In this document: positions 15,063 to 21,065 of the stretch, one piece after another | Position numbering within the stretch: position 1 is the first letter of the stretch | Layout of the letters: the number at the start of each line of letters is the position of its first letter | Source of the DNA: a virus | Virus record (IMG/VR): IMGVR_UViG_3300031839_001771 | Coordinates: 1-21,065 of that record | Direction: 5' to 3' (one strand) | Length of the DNA: 21,065 nt | Made by a program: the position numbers and the translations under genes | Notes under the pieces: model-generated | The model's input: the letters and a program-made list of their open reading frames with translations, nothing else | The model's database searches: none | Told to the model about the DNA's origin: nothing

Positions 15063-15652
15063 TGTTCGACATCATGCACGTACCGATCATGGGCTTCACG
15101 CAGAACGCCGCCCGTCGCACCGGTCTCGAAGATCTCTGGTACAAGATGCGTCGATCAGTCCCGCTGGAACGCCACAGCGTGCTCCCGCCGCTCCGCTGGA
15201 ACTCCGATTTCAAAGGCATGGCCGAATTCATCCGCCGCAACCTGTCCGCCAGTGGAGAAGTTCGAGTCTACGCGTACTCGTGGGGTTGCGGGCATGGAGC
15301 TCTGAAGCTGGCCCGCGAACTGCATCGCCGGGGCATCACCGTCACTCAGATGGTCCTGTGCGACCCGGTGTATCACTCATGGTTCCGGCCGTGGCGAGGT
15401 CTGTTCCAGGCGTCATGGAACCCGCCGATCGTTTATCCGCCGAACGTGCGGCGAGTCATCTCGTTCTTTCAACGGCAGAACCGACCGCAGGGCGTGGAAG
15501 TCCTGTTGACGCATCCTGAAGGCATCGTCGAACCGCCGGTGCAGTTGCATCGAGATCACGCGTTCATGGATGACGCCGCCGAATTTCACGACACGGCGCT
15601 GAGTGTCGCGGCGTTACCGGCGGCCGTCCAGCGACGGAAGAAACCCCCATAA
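15062..15652 (+). CDS. Alpha/beta-hydrolase fold protein (putative esterase/lipase-like)
   Basis: A 196-residue protein with an ordered Ser-Asp-His triad: nucleophile elbow VRVYAYSWGCGHGA (Ser73, flanked as A-Y-S-W-G), Asp101 in MVLCDPVYHSW after the next strand, and His166 in LHRDHAFMDD, followed by Met/Asp-Asp as is common at the catalytic His. The elbow helix GALKLARELHRRG fits the fold. No signal peptide or membrane segment. The start overlaps the previous stop. In a virion gene cluster it could de-esterify host surface polymer, act as a lysin-B-like lysis enzyme, or be a moron acting on host lipids; the substrate cannot be told from the sequence. Confidence 0.75.
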   Translation: MFDIMHVPIMGFTQNAARRTGLEDLWYKMRRSVPLERHSVLPPLRWNSDFKGMAEFIRRNLSASGEVRVYAYSWGCGHGALKLARELHRRGITVTQMVLCDPVYHSWFRPWRGLFQASWNPPIVYPPNVRRVISFFQRQNRPQGVEVLLTHPEGIVEPPVQLHRDHAFMDDAAEFHDTALSVAALPAAVQRRKKPP

Positions 15653-15741
15653 CCAGCATCAGGAAGAACGGAAGCGGCCACCGCCACCAGGCACGGCCAG
15701 TGATGACGACAGAAAACGGGCAGGTTTTCGGAGTGTTCCAG

Positions 15742-16473
15742 ATGACAACAGAGAAAGGCCTCGAAGACGTGTCTGTCCATGCCAGAATTCTGATCGTTGA
15801 AGACAGCGAGGCGGATGCCGAACTGCTGAAGCGGCACCTGTCCGTGGCGTTTGAGCAGAGCATCACCTGCGTCCGAGTCAAAACGCTGCACGACGCCATC
15901 GAAGCACTCAACCGCACCGATCAGCCGTTCGATGTCATCCTGCTGGATCTCACGCTGCCGGACAGTGTCGGAGTCAGCACGCTGTCACGCATTCAGCCAC
16001 ACGCTTCCAGTGCCGCTGTCATCGTCGTCAGTGGTCAGGCCGACGCTCAGCACATGGTGCTGCTGCAGGGAGCCACCGATTTCGCCCACAAGGGCGATTA
16101 TCAACGCATCGTCACGCAGATCATTCAGAATCTGCAACTGCAAAGACAGGATCGTCAGCAGTTCAACCGTCTGTCACGAGGTCTCGATTCCGTGGCCCGA
16201 GGCTTTGCGGAACTTCGTGCCGAAAACGCCAGTCAGTCGGAAACCATGAATGAGCTTTCAGAGTCCGTCGGCAGACTGTCCACCGCCGTGGACCGGTTCA
16301 CGCACACCATTGAAGGCCGGGACGGAGTGGATGACCGCCTGACCGAACTCGAGAACTGGCGGACAGCGGTGACCAGTGCCATCCGCTGGACCGTCCGCTG
16401 TGTCACCGGTGCCAGTGTCGCGGCAGCCATCGCGGCGATCTTCGCGAAGATCTTCGGAGGGTCCACGTCATGA
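15742..16473 (+). CDS. Receiver-domain (response-regulator) protein with coiled coil and C-terminal membrane helix
   Basis: A 243-residue protein. Residues 14-133 form a complete CheY-like receiver domain: acidic pair Glu20/Asp21 (ILIVEDSEAD), phosphoacceptor Asp69 (VILLDLTLPD), Ser97 (VIVVSGQAD) and Lys117 (DFAHKGDY). Residues 134-207 are helical/coiled-coil (RLSRGLDSVARGFAELRAEN, MNELSESVGRLSTAVDRFTHTI, DDRLTELENWRTAV). Residues 214-238 are a hydrophobic segment (IRWTVRCVTGASVAAAIAAIFAKIF). No DNA-binding or enzymatic output domain follows. The coiled coil plus C-terminal helix recalls XhlA-type holin-accessory proteins. ATG 15742 is chosen for GGAG 8 bases upstream; GTG 15700 and ATG 15703 are also in frame. 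ATGA overlap with the next gene. Confidence 0.8.
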   Translation: MTTEKGLEDVSVHARILIVEDSEADAELLKRHLSVAFEQSITCVRVKTLHDAIEALNRTDQPFDVILLDLTLPDSVGVSTLSRIQPHASSAAVIVVSGQADAQHMVLLQGATDFAHKGDYQRIVTQIIQNLQLQRQDRQQFNRLSRGLDSVARGFAELRAENASQSETMNELSESVGRLSTAVDRFTHTIEGRDGVDDRLTELENWRTAVTSAIRWTVRCVTGASVAAAIAAIFAKIFGGSTS

Positions 16474-17111
16474 CCGCGTTCCTCGGCGGAACTGTCATCA
16501 CCGAACTCGCCTGGACCGGACTCAACGCGTTGCAGGTTTCGTTTGCCGTCTCGACCGCCTGGGCCGACAAACGCTTTCAGGTCTACGTCGGCAAGCGGCT
16601 GGCCGGAACCACGCTGACCGCTGACCAGCGCAGCCTGATTGTCGATGTGCCGTACACCTCGCGAGCCATCCCGCTGTCACTGGTAGTGGTCGATCCCGCC
16701 GACTCCAGCACGGATTTCAGCAGCCTGTTCGAGTGGAAGCCGTGGAACATCTACTGCATTTCGTTCACCGCTCCCGATCCACTGCCGGCAGACATTGACC
16801 GCTATGAAGTCGTGATGTCGACCGAAGCCGGTGGAGCGTACGACACCTCGAACGTCGTGCGAGTCATCCCGCACACGGCGGGACGCACCATCTACAGCGT
16901 GGAACTGCCGGACATCGCCTCATCCGGTGACTGGGAAGTCGCGGTGATTCCACGAGACAACGCCAAACCCTCCGGCAATGCCGGTACCGCGGCCGAGACC
17001 ACCATTCCGGCGGTGGTGTACCCCGCTGATTTAACACTCGACACCAGCGGCCGCCGCTTCACCGCCACCGTCGAAAGTGGAACCCTGACCGCCACGTTCA
17101 CTTGTCCATAA
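16470..17111 (+). CDS. Tail/fibre-associated protein with FN3-like domain
   Basis: A 213-residue, beta-rich protein starting at an ATGA overlap. Residues 1-85 contain one or two short beta units (TELAWTGLNALQVSFAVSTAWADKRFQVYVGKRLAGTTLTA). Residues about 92-175 look like a fibronectin type III domain: WNIYCISFTAPDP, DIDRYEVVMSTEAGGAYDTSNVVRVI, RTIYSVELPDIASSGDWEVAVIPRDNAKPSGN. FN3 domains are common in tail tips and fibres, where they aid surface attachment. It precedes the fibre gene, separated from it by a 133-bp palindromic element. The exact structural role is not determined. Confidence 0.6.
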   Translation: MTAFLGGTVITELAWTGLNALQVSFAVSTAWADKRFQVYVGKRLAGTTLTADQRSLIVDVPYTSRAIPLSLVVVDPADSSTDFSSLFEWKPWNIYCISFTAPDPLPADIDRYEVVMSTEAGGAYDTSNVVRVIPHTAGRTIYSVELPDIASSGDWEVAVIPRDNAKPSGNAGTAAETTIPAVVYPADLTLDTSGRRFTATVESGTLTATFTCP

Positions 17112-17125
17112 CCAACAGAAGATCA

Positions 17126-17258
17126 ACCACGAAACACACGAAAGATCAGGATGTCTTTTCTCACGCGAAGCAAGGAAGACGCGAAGATGTCAGGAATTCT
17201 TTTCTTCGCGGCTTAGCGACTTCGCGTGAGCCTTTTTTTCTTTCGCGTCTTTCGTGGT
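17126..17258. repeat. 133-bp nested palindromic element (MITE-like)
   Basis: Terminal inverted repeats of 20 bases (17126-17145 and 17239-17258) match at 18 of 20 positions. Inside are a perfect 11-bp pair (17160-17170 with 17220-17230) and a perfect 7-bp pair (17180-17186 with 17204-17210). CACGAA / CGCGAAG words recur throughout. It fills nearly all the 17112-17283 gap and has no credible gene of its own. It looks like a non-autonomous mobile or structured intergenic element. Confidence 0.75.
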
Positions 17259-17283
17259 GGAACAATCAGTAACGGAATACGAC

Positions 17284-19587
17284 ATGACCACAGCCACACG
17301 CTCCACCACGGTTTTCAGTTCGGCCCGAGTCAAAGCGCCGGTGCGGCTGCTGATCGACGCCAACGGCACACTGTCCACGGCCTTCGCCGCCGGGCAGACA
17401 CATCAGAGCAAAACGCTGGTCACCGGAGACCGGATTGCTCTGGCCGCTCAGACCACAGCCAGCGAAAACGGGCTGTACGAGGTCAACGCCAGCGGAGCCC
17501 CTTCCCGAGTGCGAGACCTGCCCGCTGGTGCCGCCGCGTCAGGAGTCTCGTTTCAGGTCCAGGCCGGAACGCATGCGGGCAAAATCTACTCCATCAACGC
17601 CGAACCCGGCAGCGATGTCGTCGGCACCAACAACCTGACAATTGCTCCACCACCTGTCACCGTTGATTGGGGAGATGTCGGAGGCACTCTGGCCGATCAG
17701 ACGGACCTGCAAGCGGCGCTGGATGCCAAAGCCGCTGCCACTCACGCCTCGAATCACACCGACGGAACAGACGATATTCAATCCGCCACATCCGGGCAGA
17801 AGGGGCTCGCAACGGCGGCACAGATCACAAAGCTCGATGGAATTGAAACCGGAGCCACCGCCGATCAGTCAGCGGCTGAAGTGCCGGTCACTCCCACAGG
17901 TAATCTGGCCGCGTCAGACGCTCAAGCCGCGCTGGTCGAGTTGCAGGGCGATATCGATACGATCAATACCACGCTGGGTAATCTGGATGCCGCGATCATT
18001 TTCAAGGGCACCTGGGATGCGTCCAGCGGTTCGTTTCCAGGCAGCGGCAGTGCGCAGGCGGGTTGGAAATACAATGTCAGCGTGGCCGGTACAGTCGACA
18101 GCGTGGCGTTTGATATCAACGACACGATTCTGGCAATCACCGACAACGCCAGCACGTCTACGTTCGCCAGCAACTGGTTCAAGGCCGACGACACTGACAA
18201 AGTGGTTTCGGTGGCTGGCAAAACAGGTGCGGTAACGCTGGACGCGAACGATGTGTCAGAAGTCACTGACAAGCGGTACATGACTGACGCTCAGGAAACA
18301 AAACTCGACAGTGTGGAATCTGGAGCCACCGCTGATCAGTCAGCCGGTGAAATTGAAACCGCGTACAACAGTCAGGTGGCGGCTGCATCACAGGCTGAGA
18401 TGGAAGCCGGTACGGAATCCGCGATCCGCCGCATGAGTCCTTTGAGAGTCGCCCAGGCAATCTCCGCACTCGGCGGTGGAGGAGCTTCTGATCACGGAGC
18501 CCTGACCGGGCTGTCGGATGATGATCACACGCAGTACCTGCGGACGGACTCAACGCGGGCGAGCACGGGAATTCAGGAACTCAAAGGGCTGAACCTGACG
18601 GACGCCACCGAGCTGACGATCAGTTCCGGAGCGATCACGGTCACTCAGGGATATCACACGGTCGACACGGAATCAGATGCGGCCAGCGATGATCTGGACA
18701 CGATCACCGCGGCGAAAGGTCAGGGCGACATCATCATCCTGCGCCCGGTTCACGCCGACCGGACGATCGTGATCAAACACGGCACTGGAAACATCAAGTG
18801 CATCGGCAACTGTGACATCACACTGGACGACGTGCATGACGGCTGCCAGCTCGTGAACTACGACGGCACCAACTGGATGGCCACGCCTCACGGTTCGCTG
18901 CTGTACTGCGAAGATTCCACACTCGGGACACAGGCGGGTGATATCACCTACGCGATCGCTGATGGTGGTCCGTTCGTGAATCTGCACCCAGGCGACGATG
19001 GCGACACGCTCACGCTTTCGAGCGGTCTTCCGAGCTGGCAACCAAACTCTGGACTTCATGGTCCTGGATACTTTGCACAGGATGGTTCGTTTCAGTTGTT
19101 CCCGACTATGGTCGGCAGCGCGACAGCAGGCGGCAAATCAATCGTCGCTGACCTGCTGTACGCGGTGCCGATACGGATCCCGCGAGATTTGACACTGACC
19201 ACGATCGGGCTCGAAGTTCACACCACGGGAACGGCTGCCAATGCAAGGATTGGTCTATACGCAAATGCGGAGGGACATCCTGGCGCCTTGATTGTGGATT
19301 CCGGCGCGTTCTCCGTGGGTACGACCGGCGTGAAAGAGCAGACGATTTCCACGGCCGTCACCGATGGATGGGTGTGGGTTGTGTTTATCGCTGACGGCAC
19401 AGTGACTCTGAAATCGATCCCGAGTGGAAACGTCGTCAACCTTCTGGGTTGTTCATATTCTGCGGGCACAATCTCATCAGTCGGATACATGCTTTTGAGC
19501 AGCACTTACGGCGCGCTTCCGGATCCGTTCCCGTCTGGCAGTTCGGTTCCGCAAGCCGGTGCCTGCCCGCTCGTTTACCTCGAATGA
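17284..19587 (+). CDS. Tail fibre protein
   Basis: A 767-residue receptor-binding-type protein. Residues 1-125 form an N-terminal beta region probably attaching to the tail. The middle carries fibre repeats: TKLDGIETGATADQSAAE (182-199) and TKLDSVESGATADQSAGE (339-356), KVVSVAGKTGAVTLDANDV (306-324) and HGALTGLSDDDHTQYL (404-419), all common in trimeric fibres. The C-terminal part (about 590-767) is a beta-sandwich-like head (DLTLTTIGLEVHTTGTAANARIGLYANAEGHPGALIVDSGAF) that could bind carbohydrate. ATG 17284 has GGAA 6 bases upstream; an in-frame GTG at 17254 lies inside the palindromic element and is rejected. No chaperone gene follows. Confidence 0.85.
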   Translation: MTTATRSTTVFSSARVKAPVRLLIDANGTLSTAFAAGQTHQSKTLVTGDRIALAAQTTASENGLYEVNASGAPSRVRDLPAGAAASGVSFQVQAGTHAGKIYSINAEPGSDVVGTNNLTIAPPPVTVDWGDVGGTLADQTDLQAALDAKAAATHASNHTDGTDDIQSATSGQKGLATAAQITKLDGIETGATADQSAAEVPVTPTGNLAASDAQAALVELQGDIDTINTTLGNLDAAIIFKGTWDASSGSFPGSGSAQAGWKYNVSVAGTVDSVAFDINDTILAITDNASTSTFASNWFKADDTDKVVSVAGKTGAVTLDANDVSEVTDKRYMTDAQETKLDSVESGATADQSAGEIETAYNSQVAAASQAEMEAGTESAIRRMSPLRVAQAISALGGGGASDHGALTGLSDDDHTQYLRTDSTRASTGIQELKGLNLTDATELTISSGAITVTQGYHTVDTESDAASDDLDTITAAKGQGDIIILRPVHADRTIVIKHGTGNIKCIGNCDITLDDVHDGCQLVNYDGTNWMATPHGSLLYCEDSTLGTQAGDITYAIADGGPFVNLHPGDDGDTLTLSSGLPSWQPNSGLHGPGYFAQDGSFQLFPTMVGSATAGGKSIVADLLYAVPIRIPRDLTLTTIGLEVHTTGTAANARIGLYANAEGHPGALIVDSGAFSVGTTGVKEQTISTAVTDGWVWVVFIADGTVTLKSIPSGNVVNLLGCSYSAGTISSVGYMLLSSTYGALPDPFPSGSSVPQAGACPLVYLE
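17851..17873 (+). repeat. Fibre-gene internal repeat, copy 1
   Basis: Encodes GATADQSA in the fibre; identical at 22 of 23 bases to 18322-18344. The protein repeat extends further on both sides than this well-conserved DNA core. Confidence 0.75.
18322..18344 (+). repeat. Fibre-gene internal repeat, copy 2
   Basis: Second copy of the 23-base core at 17851-17873, 471 bp downstream in the same frame. It could serve as a recombination point for fibre-domain exchange or deletion. Confidence 0.75.
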
Positions 19588-19608
19588 TTAGAACTCACAT
19601 GTCTGCCC

Positions 19609-19630
19609 GTAGGCCGCGTGTAACGCGGCA
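19609..19630 (+). repeat. REP-like palindrome, copy E
   Basis: GTAG, then a perfect 7-bp hairpin (GCCGCGT gta ACGCGGC), then A. Compared with copies A and F the inner A-T pair is replaced by G-C, a compensatory change that keeps the stem. Left half of an inverted doublet with copy F. Confidence 0.85.
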
Positions 19631-19663
19631 GGGCTTACCACGACCAACAACCTCAACACACGC

Positions 19664-19685
19664 TGCCGCATTTCATGCGGCCTAC
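19664..19685 (-). repeat. REP-like palindrome, copy F (reverse orientation)
   Basis: Reverse-oriented copy; on the minus strand it is base-for-base the same 22-mer as copy A. With copy E it forms a 77-bp inverted doublet with a 33-base spacer, in the gap before the glycosyltransferase gene, ending 8 bases before its ATG. Confidence 0.85.
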
Positions 19686-19693
19686 GGTGAGAC

Positions 19694-21040
19694 ATGAAAA
19701 CTGCCGTTGCGATCATCAGCCACAACTACGGCCACTACCTGCGGGACGCGGTTCAGAGCGTCCTCACGCAGACCAGTCCCGCTGATGAAATCCTGATCGT
19801 GGATGACAGTTCCACCGACGATACCGCCGAAGTTGCCGCCGAATTCGCCAGTCAGGGAGTCCGGTATCTGCGAGGCGACTGGCGGAATGTGCAGCGGGCT
19901 CGACATGCCGCCACCCGGCACACGTCCAGTGACGTGCTCTGCTGGCTCGATGCGGATGACATTCTCCCGGCGAACTATCTGGCCGCCGGTGTGCCGCTGT
20001 TTCGGGATCCGGCGGTCGGCATTGTCTACAGCGACATGCAGCGGTTTGGTAACTCGACCGACTGCAGCCGCTACCCGCAACCGTCACGCATTGATCTGTC
20101 CGTCCGGAACTGCTGCCACGCCTCGTCACTGGTCCGGCGTGCCGCTCTGGAAACCAGCGCAGCGTTTGATGCGTTCGTCACCAGGAACACTCACGCCGAC
20201 TGGTACGTCTGGCGACGAATTCAGCAGGCTGGCTGGAAACTCGCGAAAAGCACCGCCCCGCTGCTCTATCGTCAACACGGCGATTCCATGAAAACCACCG
20301 CTCAGCGGCTGAATTACCGGCACCTGATCTCCGCCGAACTCGAACCACTCACGCTGTTTATTCCGTTGTCTGGACGCTGGGAACGCTGGCCGCAGACACT
20401 CGACTGGCTCGACCGGCAGACCTGGCCGACAGACGTGATCCGGCTGATTCTGTGCGACACCTCCGGGGATCCGGAATTCAGCCGCATGGTCCGGCGTGAC
20501 GTGCTTGAACTGCCGTTTGACGATGTCCGGGTCATGACGCTGCCGCCCCTCTCCGTCGGCCTGGCGGATGCTGACCGGCACGATGCCGCCGTGTGTTCCG
20601 CAGTGCAGCAGATGGTGGCTCGTATCTACCGCACTATGACCCAGCAGTTGACCACCGATTTCGTCTGCGTGCTGGAAGATGACATCATCCCGCCACTCGA
20701 TGGAATCTCGCTCCTGTGGGATGGCATGGATCTGAGAATCGCCAGTGTCAGCGGTGCCTATCGTTCGCGGTTCGACGATCGCTACGTCGGGCAAAGTCTG
20801 ACGGGAAAACCACTGTGGGACCGACACACGGGTCTGATGCAGGTGCAGTCAAACGGCTTCGGTTTCGTCCTGCTGAGATCTCAGGCGCTGCGTGATATCG
20901 GCATTCAGCACGCATCACCCGGCGGCAACTACGACCACAACTTCTACGCGGCACTCCGCACCGGCGAAGCACTCGCCCTGATGAACTGGTCGTGCGAATG
21001 CCAGCACCTTGATTCTCAACCAGCTCTCCAACCGGCCTGA
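19694..21040 (+). CDS. Tandem glycosyltransferase: family-2 GT-A domain plus second GT-A-like domain
   Basis: A 448-residue protein. Domain 1 (1-205) is a GT2 enzyme: AIISHNYGHYLRDAVQSVL (6-24), ILIVDDSSTDDT (33-44; Asp37/Asp38 for nucleotide), metal-binding WLDADDIL (84-91) and HADWYVW (167-173) as likely catalytic base region. Domain 2 (220-448) repeats the layout: LFIPLSGRWERWPQTLDWLDRQTWP, LILCDTSGD and VCVLEDDIIPPLDG (EDD 328-330 in the DxD place). No signal or membrane segment, so it acts in the cytoplasm. At the end of a phage late cluster, after the fibre, it could glycosylate virion proteins or alter host surface glycans; the donor and acceptor are unknown. An inverted REP doublet immediately precedes it. 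Confidence 0.85.
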   Translation: MKTAVAIISHNYGHYLRDAVQSVLTQTSPADEILIVDDSSTDDTAEVAAEFASQGVRYLRGDWRNVQRARHAATRHTSSDVLCWLDADDILPANYLAAGVPLFRDPAVGIVYSDMQRFGNSTDCSRYPQPSRIDLSVRNCCHASSLVRRAALETSAAFDAFVTRNTHADWYVWRRIQQAGWKLAKSTAPLLYRQHGDSMKTTAQRLNYRHLISAELEPLTLFIPLSGRWERWPQTLDWLDRQTWPTDVIRLILCDTSGDPEFSRMVRRDVLELPFDDVRVMTLPPLSVGLADADRHDAAVCSAVQQMVARIYRTMTQQLTTDFVCVLEDDIIPPLDGISLLWDGMDLRIASVSGAYRSRFDDRYVGQSLTGKPLWDRHTGLMQVQSNGFGFVLLRSQALRDIGIQHASPGGNYDHNFYAALRTGEALALMNWSCECQHLDSQPALQPA

Positions 21041-21065
21041 CCACAGACAACACAACAACAACCGG

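Noticed and set aside
17254-17283. Upstream GTG start for the tail fibre
   Set aside because: Lies at the end of the palindromic element and lacks a ribosome site; ATG 17284 has GGAA at suitable spacing.
1-21065. CRISPR array, tRNA genes, attachment sites or integrase
   Set aside because: No regularly spaced direct repeats, no cloverleaf-like sequence and no recombinase motifs were seen; the REP-like repeats are palindromic and irregularly spaced.

Overview
The window reads as the late (virion structural) region of a tailed double-stranded DNA prophage or phage. All recognisable genes lie on the + strand, tightly packed, many with stop/start overlaps (ATGA, GTGA, TGATG). The order is: lambda-type terminase large subunit (start cut off by the window edge), four accessory genes including a RusA-like nuclease, a gpW-like joining protein, a lambda-type portal, an S49 protease fused to a gpT-like major capsid protein, head/neck proteins, a probable tail tube, a tail chaperone with a likely frameshift, the tape measure, small distal-tail genes, a fibre and a glycosyltransferase. 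No contractile sheath or Mu/P2-type baseplate gene is seen, so a long non-contractile tail is most likely.

The host cannot be named from sequence alone. The GC-rich coding, weak Shine-Dalgarno sites at several genes, REP-type palindromes and gene style suggest a Planctomycetota or related host; this is a low-confidence inference. No integrase, repressor, attachment site, tRNA, endolysin or classical stand-alone holin is visible, so the window is only part of the element.

Layout: 1-2.9 kb, terminase plus four small genes, two of them noticeably more AT-rich (possible morons). 2.95-7.5 kb, head module ending in a strong intrinsic terminator. 7.6-9.9 kb, a possible decoration protein and neck/tail-completion proteins. 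9.95-14.65 kb, tail tube, a beta-rich protein, chaperone with an A9 slippery run, and tape measure. 14.65-17.1 kb, a small tail protein, an alpha/beta-hydrolase, a receiver-domain protein with a C-terminal membrane helix, and an FN3-like protein. 17.1-19.6 kb, a 133-bp nested palindrome and a repeat-bearing tail fibre. 19.6-21 kb, an inverted REP doublet and a tandem glycosyltransferase.

The most unusual points are: (1) a complete response-regulator receiver domain joined to a coiled coil and membrane anchor inside the tail/lysis-end region; (2) six GTAG-headed REP-like palindromes, four of them in two inverted doublets, in the tail-module gaps; (3) a protease-capsid fusion with a well-placed internal start that could release scaffold-capsid by itself; (4) a tandem duplication of the gpW-like domain; (5) a Ser-His-Asp hydrolase and a two-domain glycosyltransferase, both of which could act on the cell surface.
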